Shown here: piece after piece, positions 11,701 through 25,200 of the stretch
Position numbering within the stretch: position 1 is the stretch's first letter
Layout of the letters: each line of letters starts with the position of its first letter
NCBI GenBank assembly: GCA_029532415.1
Contig: JAQOTA010000046.1
Span: forward strand, 1,674,001-1,738,000
Length of the DNA: 64,000 nt
Source of the DNA: Marasmius tenuissimus
Taxonomy: Eukaryota; Basidiomycota; Agaricomycetes; Agaricales; Marasmiaceae
Direction of reading: 5' to 3'
Notes under the pieces: model-generated
What the model saw: the letters and a program-made list of their open reading frames with translations, nothing else
What the model was told of the DNA's origin: nothing
The model's database searches: none
Made by a program: the position numbers and the translations under genes

Positions 11701-13065
11701 GGTGGAATGAAGTGTGACAATCAACGATTGGCTTGAGACGGGCTTCTTATAGGACTGGGCCGTGCAGTAAAAGAGTTGGGCGTCATGATTGTTGCCTCGT
11801 GTTCTGCGGGGGCCTTCTACACCCGCTGTCGGCGATTGCGAGCTACTTTACGAGATGGATCCTGGTGCGAAATCGAGTCAACGAGCCTAGAACAGATATG
11901 CAAATGGGTTCTTACCATTCGAGGCAACTCTTATAGACCTACGCCATTCGCGGTACCCTAATGAGTTCAAATTTTCAAAGGTATCCAGAAAGTTATCCCT
12001 CGTTGCACGATTCAGCCCATCCATTTCTGTCCCACACCTCGCAGAAGATCGACTGCGCCCACTATTGCGCTTGCTCAAGGCCAGAGCTAGAATTGCGAAG
12101 AAATCTTCTCTTCGCTGTGCCCACGCTGAGGTCGATCTGATAACGGCTTCAATAGGCTTCGTTAGACCTGTCACCGGTCCGTATATGACGAGGCAAGCTG
12201 GGTATATACGGACCTGTAAAACGGAAGCAAATCCTCAGCCAGACATTTTAGGGATTTGCCGAACAGAACATAGAAACAGCTTGCTCGTCCGTGAGGGGCC
12301 GCGTGACAGGCCTAAGGCTTCGTAAGAACACGCCTGGTACATTCACTGTAAACGAGGTCAACTTACCAAAGTCTCTGTGGAGCTTTGACCTTGTGAGCTC
12401 GCGAGTTGCTGGTGAATTGACACGACGTTCTCGAGTGCTGTAGGCGCTCGGGATATGAGCCCTCAGGCCTCAGCTGTTGCCGGATCAAGCAGGAGAAAAA
12501 GGGTGAAATAGAGGTGTTGATGGTATCACAGTGTCAAGAGTCAAAGCGAGTTGTCTCATCGCGTCACCACTGTCGCTCGGCTGAAACGGCCCGGGCTTCG
12601 AACTGTTTTTACGGCTCTCTTGCGGCTCTCTGACGCCTTCCGACACCCAGCCTCATCAAGGGTATAATCACGATTCTCCTCTTCAACTTGGTCCAGGTGA
12701 CACCAAATCTCAACTCAAATTAATGGAAAGTGCAGTGCTTCGCGCTGACTCTTGGTTGGGTCAAGCGCGTCGCCTTCACAAATAGTATGGTAAAAACGTC
12801 ATCACTGTTTTGCTGCCTTTCATCAGACAACCAATTCACTCTGACGACCATGATGCACAAATTGATGGTCTCTGGATGTCTTTGTCTCGAGTCGTCCGGT
12901 AATCGAGCCAAGAAACTTCGTCGGATTTCTTCGTCGGTCTTTCTCGTTGACAACTCTAGGAGCATTGCACACTGAAAACCATCCGAAAATCATTGGCCTA
13001 CAGGTATATTGATAACGAGACGGAGACTAACAGTGGCGCGCAGACCTCACTACTTCCCCCCACAG
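11701..13065. other. Intergenic: GTPase promoter and P450 3' flank
   Basis: About 11,730-11,950 matches 54,360-54,595 in reverse (shared cttcttataggactg-like TATA segment, gactcgat..cgag and attcgaggcaactctta blocks). It is the duplicated dynamin-like promoter. About 12,865-12,960 matches 34,257-34,350 and lies in the 3' flank of P450 no. 1. No gene is seen between them. Confidence 0.55.
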
Positions 13066-15366
13066 TCAATGAAACTCGTGCTCATAGGCGTCCATCACCA
13101 ACTTCTCGTGCACCTCAGATCTAGGCTTGATACTACACTCGAACGGAAGCGGACGGCTACAACCAACCCTTGTCAACCAGATATGAAGAGTCACAAAACA
13201 CCAACTCACTTCAAGATATTACTGATATACTCCAGCTTCTGTTCAATCGCCACCCCATCCTCATCGACTGGCTTCGAGATATCGAACACAGCGAGGAGAC
13301 TAGCAGCCGTGATGTAGAGTAAAGACATCGCGAGGTGACGTCCGGGGCAGATGCTAAGTAAAAAAAGACATCCAGTCGTTCAAAGCACAGACAAAACCAA
13401 CTCGTTACTCACCGTCTTCCAAAACCGAAACCAGAGGTAAAATCCTTGATCGCAGGATCGATCTTCCCATTCTTGATCCATCTCTCTGGTTTGAACTCGT
13501 ACGGGTCAGGGTACATCTCCTCATCGTGAAGGACTGCCCTATAAAACAACTCAGTCAGTGGCAGCTAACGAGGGGGAGACAAACTCACCAGATATTCCCA
13601 ATAACTGTCGAATCCTTCGGAATCCTATACCCTCTATACTCATCCTCAACGTGAACGTAATGAGGAATCGCAGTAGGAGCGATAGGCTGCCACCTCTGCA
13701 CTTCCCGCATAATCGCCTCCACATAAACCAACGATTCGCGATCCCGAAACTCGGGTAATCTCCCTCGTCCAATGACACGGTCGATTTCGGCTTGAGCTTT
13801 GCGTTGGGTTTCGGGGTATAAAGTCATGGCAATTATAAAGCTGAGCAGAGCCGTCCAGGTTGTGTCGGTACCGGCTGGTCGAACCTGAGAACTGAGAGGC
13901 GTTATATGTAGAGAATCCAACGTACGGACCTGAGTACATGGTACCGGCGGTATGCACAACCGCTTCTTCGGTGTACCCGCATTCCTTTGGATTTTCGTAA
14001 AACTTTGAGAGACTATTCGAGAGGAAAGAAGGTGGTGCCGTTCCGTTATCCTTTGTTCCCACGTCGCCGTTAGCATTCCTAGAGCTCGTCGGACTCAGGA
14101 TTCTGGACGCCTACCATCTGTTTCTTGACAATCTCAAAAGGCATCACGTTCATCTCGGTATAGATCTTATTCCACTCTCTTGCTTTCCTCTTGAACCCGG
14201 CGCCGGGGAACCACTCTGGTACGTATTTCAAGATTGGAAGGGTGTCCTTGAAAAAAAGGAGGGGTCAGAACGAAGAAAAAAGAAAAGACTAGAATATTAC
14301 GAGCAGACATACCACCAAGTATGCACCGGGAGTTGCTACGTGAGTGGATACCTCTATTCCTCGTTCAGCGATCCTGATGACTGGGTGATCTGGATTGACA
14401 TCGAGGCCATAGGTCACGAGAGTGATTAGAGTGCCTGTCATCCTGAGAACCGTGGTGTGGTGATTTTATTTTTGGACGATTGATTGTGGCGTCAGAGTGA
14501 GAGACGGACGGGACTCACTGGCGTATGTGATCTCTGTAGTGCGCAGGATCTGACAAGACGTTTTTTAGAAGAGCGCGGTTGACTCGGAGTTGTTGGGACT
14601 CGTGTCGGGATGAATTGTTATGAGGAAATTCTACAGGACGATGGGTCAGCAAGTACTTATAATGAAACAATTGTGCGGGCATACCCTGATGAAACAATCG
14701 TCGACAAGTTTTCCATAAGTTACCGTATGGAAGAATGATAAAATCCTTGTCCCATCCCAGTCTGAAGTCGTGATATCGAGCTTCTTTTTAGTGCCCTAGG
14801 TAGGACTTTGGAGTGAAACCCACAAGTCAATTAACATTGGGAGCGGCGGTCTATGTGCAGTTTCTTAGCAAGGACACCGCTAGAAATCCGAAGCAACCAA
14901 ACAATCTCACCTGCTCGAATAGATCCCAGAACGATTTTCTAGCAAATCCCAACACGCTTCCTGAGAGTTTAGAACGACGATCTTGGTCCCCACAGCGTTA
15001 AGGTATAGGATATCGGTACCTAGATAACACGAGCAAAAAGTTTGCGAATGGGAATCAACGTCATTGTGAAGTCAAAGAACGAAGGCTCACCCAACTCTTT
15101 TCCCATCTTCTCGAAGCTCTGTCCGGGAAAGCTGGCTGGCATGTCCTACAATAAAGATCAACACCTGCCCTTGAACAAGAGTCAGAGGAAACGCAACTTA
15201 CAAGGAGGTTCCCAACGATCGGTAATCCTTTGGGTCCTGGAGGTAGCGGTAAGCGAGTCCCGCGTCCTCGGAACCATCCACTGAGGTAGTATGCCAATGC
15301 GGAGGCGAGCAAAAGCGACAAGAAATAGATAGCATAGGTATGAACGAAGGCAGAGATGGCCCACAT
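13066..15366 (-). CDS. Cytochrome P450 no. 1
   Basis: A complete microsomal P450 split into about a dozen exons. The start at 15,366 gives MWAISAFVHTYAIYF, an N-terminal membrane anchor, then the proline hinge LPLPPGPKGLPIVGN. Further conserved segments are [31 protein letters not shown] (C-helix WxxxR type), the I-helix AGTDTTWTALLSF, the K-helix ExxR as EVQR in [16 protein letters not shown], and the heme loop FGFGRRICPGRH with the Cys ligand. The ending is KLVMDAYEHEFH followed by TGA. All splice junctions are ordinary. The family resembles Agaricomycete P450s often annotated as O-methylsterigmatocystin oxidoreductase-like; the exact CYP number and substrate cannot be read from sequence. 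It needs a P450 reductase encoded elsewhere. A long open frame continuing upstream of the ATG is not coding. Confidence 0.92.
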
Positions 15367-17668
15367 GCTGAGGGGGTTTTCTGGGTGTAGACGCAAGTTG
15401 TGGGTTATATACGGCTTGCCCTCCAACAGGGTTTGACAGATCTCGTGCTGGCTCGTGGATCCAATAATGAGCGGGACACTGAACGTTTCCACAAGTGTTC
15501 TTTTTTTCTTCGCGTTCGGTTGTATATTGCAAGGCCGATGGCCCCAATTCATCGGTGCCACGATGGCAGAAATGGCAGATAGGACCCTTGTCGGTAGTAT
15601 GATACTACGGCTGGCAGATGGGCCACGATGTCCTTGATTCGCGTTAGCCGGAATCTTTGACATTTGTACACGTACCGAAAACTGAGTACTCCGTAATTCC
15701 CAGCGATTCGAATCCATTTTACAGCGCCCGTATTCTGCATGTCCATTCTTCAATAGAACGGTCGTGATTGTTCTCGGGGATGTCAAACATCGACCCCCCA
15801 GTTGAATCCATTCCGGAGTGAGCTCAATTTCCATTCCTCGAGCCAAGGCCGTGGGTCTGAACGACCCCCCATAATGAAAGGAACAACGGGCCTTTGCACA
15901 GATGTTCCGTGCTCGTGTCGTATCGAGAGACTTATTTGGTGAGCCCAATGTGGACATCAGATAGTTGGGTCCAATGGCGAAGTCACTACAGGCAGGCAGG
16001 CAGTCAGCTAGAAGGCAATCATCAATAACACTCACACGGAGCCCTCGATATCTCACGCTAAGTATACTCTGCTTCGTGCGTAGGACCTCTACATGTTGCA
16101 TACAGTATTTCCCACCTCGCCGCCGGCCCGGCTAAGAATCATTCGAGTATGTTCGAACTTTGTACACTTGTGATTGCCTCGAGAACGTTGCGCTGTAGCC
16201 AAGAAGTCCGAAAGTTGGAGCTTGGATCCAGGAGAATGTGCGTTTGATTGGATTGAGGAGTTCAAAATACTAACAAAGTCAGAAGGACGGTCGGAGCAAG
16301 AGAATCCAGTAAGGCTCAGAGAAGGCCATATTTTATGGTAAACGCGTCGAGTCCGCCAGGTATCAGAAGTTGCAATTGGGTTTGATGTATCAAAAGGAGT
16401 GATACAGGGATATTGGTGGCAAAGAGTCCATTTTTGTGTCTGCTGAATTATCCCAGATTCCCGCTACTGACGTAAGGAAGTAGAAGGGTTTTTACCATGG
16501 GTGTCGAAAACTCCGATTCTGCAAAACTGCGCCAAGCCTAACCTCGATTTAGGCGCCCAACACGTGGAAACCTGATGGCCGCACGGCTTGATTTTGGGCG
16601 CTTACGCCTCTTCTCAGTTCTCCGTCCAGTTCGACCTCCAGTTCGCAGCCGGATGCCTAGTTCGCGCCCCAGTTCGACTCGACGACCGCGAACCAAGTTT
16701 CTCCGAGATCAAAAGACAATTGAAAAAATTCGCCTTGGCCACCCCAGCCGATTCACGGCCATCAGCTCGAATGAATTGCGACCATGCGGTTCCAGCGAAT
16801 TTTTTTTCCTCGCCCTGTCCTTGCGTCACGTGACCGTCAGGACCTACTCAGTCGAGGCTCGAGAGTTAGCCAAACATGTCGTTCATGGAACCACTGCTCC
16901 TTGTTTCTCTACTGTGAATATCCCAAAACTTATTTACACCGTCTAACTTCAAGTTCCCGACTATAACTCAGGTTGATCTCGTGTACTTTAGGGGTCCGAC
17001 ATAAGGGGGTTGATTTTGGTTATGTCTGTGTGAGAGTACACCACTTTCAAGGGGGACACGAAACATGGCCACTGCTGGTCACCCCGCCGGGGCGAGCGTG
17101 GCCTGTGAGAAGCTGGCCGCAGGCCGAGCAACAAGTAGGCGTATATGTATCAAACAACTCCGAATCATAGATTTTCTTTCTATTCAACTGAGCGAGAGTT
17201 TTACATGTTTTTATGGTCCTCATGTCTCTTTCTCGTACCAAAAAGTTATCGCAAACTATAACTTCATGCCCACCCCCGCGGTTGTTGAACGCTGAACAGT
17301 CGGGATCCCTGGCAGGGGGCTCTCAAGTTCTCAAGATCTCAACTCCAGGTCCGTGGATTGGCAGCATTGCCGGGTGTAGGCCAACTCTTAGGGGGGTCTG
17401 GTTATGCCTGTAACGGGATGATGTGGGTAAAGGAAAAGAAATTAGCTGGCTTCATGATCCTCTTGATCTTCGCTTATCGAAAGCATGCGTCCAAATTTGT
17501 AGGCGGGAGGGCAATCTCGGAGCAGCTCCTTGCTGGAGGTCTTCCAGAAAGCCCGGGGAACCGGGAGTCTGAGCCACCGTCCGGGCCGTCTGGGCGTCTG
17601 GGCGTCTGTGCCCCGTCTGAGCCGTTTACCAAGCACACTTCACGACGTCGAGACTATTCTCGATATTC
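15367..17668. other. Intergenic region, nothing recognised
   Basis: A TATATAA lies about 35-45 bp upstream of the P450 no. 1 start and may be its TATA box. Beyond it, up to the KDZ gene, there are only unsupported open frames. The region 16,560-16,850 is rich in ttcg/agttcg repeats, and 17,540-17,620 is rich in ggcgtctg repeats. I see no domain. Confidence 0.45.
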
Positions 17669-18656
17669 ATGTCCCTCCTCACACTCACTGAGAGCTTCGG
17701 CTCGCTCTCCTCAACCCTTTGTATGGCACAGATTCTTTCATTTATTGTCATTTGCAAAAAAATCAAGCTCAATATTCTTGCTATCTACCCTTCCTCGCAT
17801 AAACCAGATGACCCTCCATCACGCCTACCCTTTGACGCAGTTTTGCTATTAGCAGACTGTTGCGAGATGTCGAACGAAGCGGTGAATGCCTGCTGGACTA
17901 ACCTGAAGGAGACTATATGGCATGGAGACAAGATTTTGGACAAAGTGGACAACAATGAGTGTGTAAATAGGACCTTCCGGGAGAAGGGTGGCAAGCTGTT
18001 CCGTGAGTAGCCTCTCGCTCATTCCAAATACTACTGACACGACACATCTAAATAGCGTCGGCCATAAGTCTTTGGCCACCCATCCTTAATTGTATCAACC
18101 CTGATTGCAGTTATGTCGCAGACGCCAAGTCTCTCAAATTACAGGGTGTCGAAGAACGCTACGCAATACTATACACTCAGGACAAGGGCCCCGTTGGGGT
18201 GCTAGCACATCACATCACTTGCCACAGCTGTAAAACTATCTACCACCCGACGTTCTATGTTGGACCCGAAACATACACAGGCATTTGCAAACGCTACTAC
18301 TACCTTGAAGATGACGTCCCAGCAGTCATTCAGATCAATGAACACCGATTTGTAGAGACAAGATTGATGAGAGAGTGGCGAAACGATATGGTGATTTCAA
18401 AGTACGTGTACAGAACTTTTCAGCATTGCCAGCCAGTAATGTTTGAGTAGCAAATCCGCCACCAGCTGCGCAACGGTGTATCATATGAACATGGCGACAC
18501 CTCTCCCAGATGATTGGCCCGTTCAAGGACCCCTTCGCTCCGAATATATCTACGATGGATTCAAAGTTCTTTCACTATTGGAATACCACATTTCCCACTC
18601 CTCGCAGCTGGTCGTCAACCATGATGGTGTTCAGATATGCCGCTTCAATGAGGCTA

Positions 18657-18661
18657 TGGAG
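18657..18661. repeat. Target-site duplication, left
   Basis: TGGAG directly precedes the left LTR and is repeated at 27,816-27,820 after the right LTR. The five-base length is usual for Copia integrases. Confidence 0.95.
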
Positions 18662-19180
18662 TGATGAGCCAGCATAGTTAAAGTGCACAGTGGGTATAAC
18701 GAAGTAAACCTCACATGGGTAATACACAGAGTGTTCTTGTAGTCTTGAGATGCTTGAGAAGAGGTGATAATCGAGTAGATTGTCCTAAGGCTTAAGGCCT
18801 TTTCATCCAGTCTTTTATACATAAGTTTCTGGTACATGTAATGAGTATTACACTAACTGAAACTACTACTAGAAGTAGGTATTCGGCCCTAAAGGCGTAA
18901 AAGACATTAGTACTGTGTAAGTACTTCTACCATGAATGGTAGTATGCTTGGTGAGCATAGTCGTGTTTGCCTCATGTATTGGAGGCTCTACTTATGCTAT
19001 TGGATAGCGACTGTCTATAGTGTCATATATGATGAAACTAGATGTAGGTAGTAAGATACGTAGACAGAGACGTAGTACTTGCATGAGGACGCAAGTGTTC
19101 TAGAGGCGTAACTCTATAAATAGTGTGACGCGTAAATAACACGTCAACAGTGTATCACATGATATCCATCATGTTCAACA
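18662..19180 (-). repeat. 3' LTR of Copia element
   Basis: This is 519 bp and matches 27,297-27,815 base for base as far as I can read. On the minus strand it starts with TGTTGAACATG and ends with TCA. Confidence 0.95.
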
Positions 19181-19192
19181 CTCCCCCTCACT
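19181..19192 (-). promoter_or_regulatory. Polypurine tract
   Basis: On the minus strand, AGTGAGGGGGAG abuts the 3' LTR. This is the expected plus-strand primer site. Confidence 0.75.
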
Positions 19193-19215
19193 AAGTTCAT
19201 CATGTGATCATGGAA

Positions 19216-22200
19216 CTAGTGGAATGTTAATCCTAAAGATTGCCTGAACAATTCGAACTTTGTTCTGCCAAGATTCTTCGTAAGAAGATCAGCAGGTTGT
19301 TTAGCAGTTTCAACGAAATAGATTTGAGTCTTTCCGTGTTCCACTGCTTCCCTAATGAAATGATATCGATTGTCGATGTGTTTTGTTCTTTTATCAGTAG
19401 CTTCATTGCTGCTGAGAAAGATAGCGCCTTGGTTGTCGCTAACACATGGAACTGATCGAATAGGGAAGTTCAATTCGTTCAATAACGACTTCATCCAGCA
19501 AGCCTGACGTGTACAGTCAGATAGAGCCATATACTCTGCTTCAGTGGATGATAATGCAACCGTTTTCTGTTTCTGTGAGACCCAGCAAACCGGTGCATTG
19601 GCAAGCTTTACGATATATCTCTTTATCAGTTGCCCAATCAGAGTCAGCAAAGGCAAGTAGTCCTTGGTTGGATCTACCATCGTAAATGAGTTCGTACTTT
19701 GCAGTGTGAACAAGGTATTTCATGATGTAAAGTGCCTTCTGGAGGTGTTCCTGATTAGGATTAGCTCCATACTGTGACATCTTGATTACAGCAAAGGATA
19801 TGTCTGGTCTTGTTCCAAGAGCCAAGTAAAGTAATGATCCGATAACCGATTGGAATCTGTGCCTAATCTCGGGATTAACCTCCCCCTGGTTTTGGGTTGG
19901 GTTATAGCCTTCTGGCAAAGGCGTATATGCCGTCTTGGCGTTCAGAACTCCGAATTTACGAATTATCTTTTCAAGATAGTCTCGCTGATCAAGGATCAGT
20001 CTGCGATTCTTCCGATCTCGAGTAATTCGCATTCGCAGAAATTCTGTTGGCTCGCCTAGATCTCAGCATTCCCAGATTTTCATGAATTCGCTTTTTAGTC
20101 TATTGACAAGGTTGCAATCAGGACCCATGAATAAAGCATCGTCGACATAGACGACGGCAATGACCATATTGCCATTCTTGTTGAAGACATATACGCCAGC
20201 ATCGGATAAGCATCGTTTGAATCCCAGACGTTTCATGGATTCAGTACATTGACGCCACCAGGCACGAGAAGCCTGTTTTAATCCATACAATGCTTTTCGT
20301 AACCTCCAAACCTTGCTGGAGTCCGTAACGAAGCCTTCAGGTTGTTCCATGTATATCTCCTCATCTAAGGCACCATAAAGAAATGCTGTTTTAACGTCTA
20401 GTGCAGAGATCTCCCAATCTTCAAGCGCTGCTAGTGCCAATAGAAGTCGTACGGTTTCAAATCGTACTACAGGAGAGAACAACTCGTTATAGTCTATCCC
20501 TTGTTTCTGCGAAAATCCTTTCGCAACAAGCCTTGCCTTTTTTCGGCCATCAGACTTGATGTCAAATACCCAGCGGGATTTCACCACTTTTTGGCCTTTG
20601 GGTAGTGTGACCACATCAAAGACGTTTCTATCCTTGAGTGATTGTAATTCCAGTCTGCATGCTGCTTCCCAAGATGGTCGTTCATCTTTAGGACGCTTCT
20701 GGACTTGTTTATATGTCCATTCACGAACGTCATCATAACTACTGGCTTGTAAACCATATAGTTGATAACCGTTATTCAGCAAGTAAACCAAGTAATTTTC
20801 TCCCCCTTGCTGAGCAAGATCGCTCATATCGTCATCCATGTCCATAGGAGTGGCTGGATCAGGAACCCTATTTGGTATTGTTTCAGGTTCATTTGTCGGA
20901 TTAATCTGACTTTGCCAGCGTGCTTGAGATTCGATATCGCGTTCGATTTCAGTAGGATGTCGATTTCCGTAAACATTAAACGGATGATTGGGAGTTACTC
21001 TATTCCTTGGAGGGTTTCTTCTGACAGCTGCTGGTGGAGGAGATCGTAAGTTCTCCCACTCATCATAGTCAGCTTGGTGAAATCCAAATGGATTTGTCAA
21101 TCCAGAAGAACCAGCAGACCGTGGATCCGGACCATACTGATTAGGATTGTGATCGGAGCCTTTCGGTGATCCGAATCCATCAGTATTTGGATGATTGCTG
21201 TTGTGCACATCATCGCTTTTATCATCCGGGATAGGATCCAAGGGAGGATCTCCCCCAGGCTGATGATTGTCATCATCTGATCCTGGTGGAGGTGGAGGAT
21301 TGAAGAAATCATCATCGTTGTGATGATCTTCGTGGCCATCGTATGGGTACGTTGGAAAGGGTATAGACCGGACAGGTTTGTCGGTTTTATCAAACTCTAT
21401 GGATCTGGGCACTTCTTTCTGACATTTAGGAAACCAGTTCTCATCGAAAACTGCTTGTGGAGTAATGTATACAGAATTGTTGGTTGTTCGAAAGAATCGA
21501 TAAGCTTTTGATCCGCTCTCGTAACCAATGAAGATCATTGCTTCGGAGTGTGGAGCAAGCTTATTTTTACGTTTCGGTATGTATGCATATGCGCCACATC
21601 CGAACGTCCTGAAGTATGAAACATCAGGCTTTTTATTCTCAAACAACTCAACTGGAGTTCTGTATTTCCTCGAACGAATAGGAGTTCTATTGTAGATATG
21701 GACGGCTGTGAGAATTGCAAATTCCCACCAGTTTTCAGGCGCACAAGCCTGAAAGCGCATAGCTTCAGATTTTTCTTGTAGTGTACGATTAAATCTTTCT
21801 GCTCGTCCATTCTGTTCATGCACGTTGGGAGAACCTCTTTGTGGAAATATTCCTAGAGAGTTATACCAGTCCCATTGTTCATTTGAAAAGAATTCTCCCC
21901 CTCGATCGAAATGCACACTTTTGACCTTTTTACTAGTCTGGCGCTCTACTAGAGCTAGCCAATTGCGCAATTTCTGATCTGTATCGCTCTTTTTACGAAT
22001 TGGATATACCCATCCGAATGATGTTGCATCATCGAATAAGGTTAAAACATATTCGTTTTGATAGTAAGAGCGAGTTGGATATTCTATCAAATCACCGTGC
22101 ACGAGCTCAAGAGGTTCCTTTGCTCGTTTAGAGGATAAAGGGTACGATTTGGCAACCATTTTGCCTTTGGCGCAGCCTCGGCATGGTTTCGTTTCTTCCT

Positions 22201-25200
22201 TCAAAGTAACCAACTTCATTGGAAGCCCTTTAACATTATCCATTAATTTTCCTAAGACTCTGGGATCACAGTGTCCCATACGTCTGTGCCATAATTCAGA
22301 AGTATTGAAAGATACAACAGATGTGAAGGAAGTTTCTCCCACAAGAACCTTCGCGTTCATCCATCGTAAAGGATCATCTTTATGGCTTGGGTAAAAGCTC
22401 ATTAAAAGAGAATCATCTTTCTTGCTCCGGATTGAAGTCTCTGGAGAGTCCAGTAAAGTATAGTAACCTATACTCCGGAACTTCCCACTAGAGATTAAAC
22501 GATGTGGGCTGTCGGGATTATACATCACTGGGTATAACTTTGTGACTTGTGTCACTCCTGCGCTATTGGTGTGTCGGATGAGGACAGTACCATAGCCTAC
22601 TATTTGCACATTTGCTTTATCACCCGCTGATGTAGTAAGACCTATTGGCATTTCTAAAGTCTGATAGTCTGAGAAATCCGTTTTATACGGAGTCATATGC
22701 GCAGATGCTCCACTATCAAGTAGCCAAGCATTTTGCGTATTTCTCACTTCACAATCACTCGAAAATGCAGCAGAAAACGACTTATATTTCGTCGTTGCAT
22801 ATACAGAAGTGTTACTACATTTCCTTGGCACTGAGTTCCTTAGGATATGATAGTTCTGCATCGAGGATTTAGTGAAAGTTTGACTGTTAGAACTTTGAAA
22901 CACTTGCCAGTCTCCACGATTGTTGCTTTCAGCCCAATCGTTATCAACTCCTTCAAGGCCATCTCCATAGTCACTATCATCGAAGTACCGTTCATGCCAT
23001 TGAAGCGGTTCTTGATTCTGACTTTGGAATGTTTGGCGAACAAGATGCTCTCGTCTTGTTCTGAGTTCTTCTTGATAACGTTGATTTGCGGCGTCTTCAA
23101 CTTCTATCCAAGCTTCCAATTGGCGTTTATAATTCTGCCATTGAACGAATCTCGTGGCTTGATATGGCTGGTTATCATTAACAACCATTGTGATATTGCC
23201 AATACTCGTGCCATTAGCAACGTGTAAGGGCATTCCATTGGTCCTTAGTCCAATTACTGCAGGTCCGTAATTCTTGAATTGAGAGTTTCGGGGATCACTT
23301 GGAGATGTAACCCAGGGGTCAACCTCAGGTTGTTCATCTACCGGACTAAGTCTTTCCGGTTGATCCGGTGGAGCAGTTGTTGGACGAGAAGGTACTTCAA
23401 TGTAATCCTCCTCTAAGGATTGTATGCCATAAAAAGATTCAGGAGAGCTTGGAGGAGTGTGAACGACTTGGTCCTGCCATTGTCGTACTCTAGGTGGTGT
23501 AGTTGCGGGGCGATTTATGTATTCATGGGTAGTAGGGACTGGAGATTTGGAACGATTAAGTGACTCGGCTAATTCCATGAAATCCTCAGGGTATGTTCTT
23601 GGTCGTTCATTGAAGCGACTACCCTCGAGTTCTCTTCGAGGAATATCAGCCTGAGTCATGGGAACAGACATTCTAATGTTGTTCATCCATTTGTACAAGT
23701 GCGTATGCCAATTATGAACATCTGGAAGAGTAAGGTGAGGGATGAAGCGAACCCAGCGCCTATTAAACCCTGGTTGTCTCCATTGAGATGTTCTAAATTG
23801 ACTCGCTCTTATGTCTGTCGTTCCGAATAACCATTTCCCTTCAAGACCAAGCTTTACTAACGAATGCCAGAAGATAGGATTCAACACTTGTATAGGAAGT
23901 GTGAAGTTCTTCTTATTGACTCGGAAGGCTTCATCCACCGAAGTTGAACAAGGGTTTTTCACTCGTTGAACAAAATCTTCAACGGTGCTGATCCAATTTT
24001 TGTTATTGATTTCAGCTATAACCGTCGATAGGTGTTGAATGTTCCAAGTTTGGTATTCATAATGAAGCGTAAATTTGGTATCTTCTACTGTTTCCACATG
24101 TAATATCCTTTGTTGTATGCGCAATTCATGAAGAGCTTGACGAGGTGTCATATTATGCACTGCATCTCTTCTGATAGCATACATAACGACATATTCTCTG
24201 GTCCTGATCAGAATCCAGATCCAAAGATTGTGATCTGGTGTGCTGCGTATTAATTTATAACGCATTCTGATCATGGATTCCTTCAATGCTATGTCGTTAG
24301 TCGTCTGATCTCCGAAATCTCGGAATTCTTCGACGATAGGAATTGGGAGTCTAATCCCATTTATTATATGTGGTCTATTATTCCTAAGGTTAACTCGTCG
24401 CATCATGTTGTCATGTTGTTCTTTGTATTCTTGTAAGAATCGCCATTCAACTTTTCTATTGATGAGAGGTGGCTGAGTGATGTCATCTCCATCTTGAGAA
24501 TAGTTTTCTGGTCTGAACAAATGAACAAGATCGGCGTGGTTCCTAGGAAACATAGAATCTGCCCATGGTCCATAATCGTCAGGAGGTGTAGAAACTGTTA
24601 CACGTATGTCTTCTTGTGTGGGTGATGCCACTTCGAGATTCTCACCTTGGTCAACTTCGTCCGCAGGCGAAGTATGATTAGGTGTCGCCTCTCGTCGTGG
24701 CATTGTGAAGATAATTTCTTCATTACTATGCGCGCCATAAGAGTATTCAGAACATGTATGACTATCATTTGATGAATGATCAGATGAAGAGTCACTATCA
24801 GGTTCTGTTGGAGTATCAGAGATGTACACCAAAGATGGTATCTCATCTCCATCGCTGTCTATGTTTGAATTGGAGATAGTAGCTGAAGCGATAGCTTCTT
24901 CTACTTGTCGAACCTGTTCATCTAGTTGAACAGTTTGTCTATTGTTCCATTCTTGAACAGAGATGTGCCGTACAGGACGACCTTCTCTGTCAGCAGCGAT
25001 TCTCTCCTCTAGGCGTGCTTGTTGAAGATCATACGTGTTTTGGAACGGATTTGGTGCAGATGTGCTACCAGTGGGGTAGTGGTAGGACATATGAACGTTT
25101 ACTGGCCCAGCCATTTCGTGTTCAAAGACTGAGCTAATTTGCTCGTTTACTGCATTAATTCGATTCTGGTATTCAGAAGGTTTCTCAGAAGGTTCAAATA

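Noticed and set aside
15061..16101. 346-codon minus-strand frame reaching upstream of the P450 no. 1 ATG
   Set aside because: Only the part after MWAIS is P450. The upstream part has no domain and ordinary noncoding composition, and a TATA-like box sits just before the ATG at 15,366.
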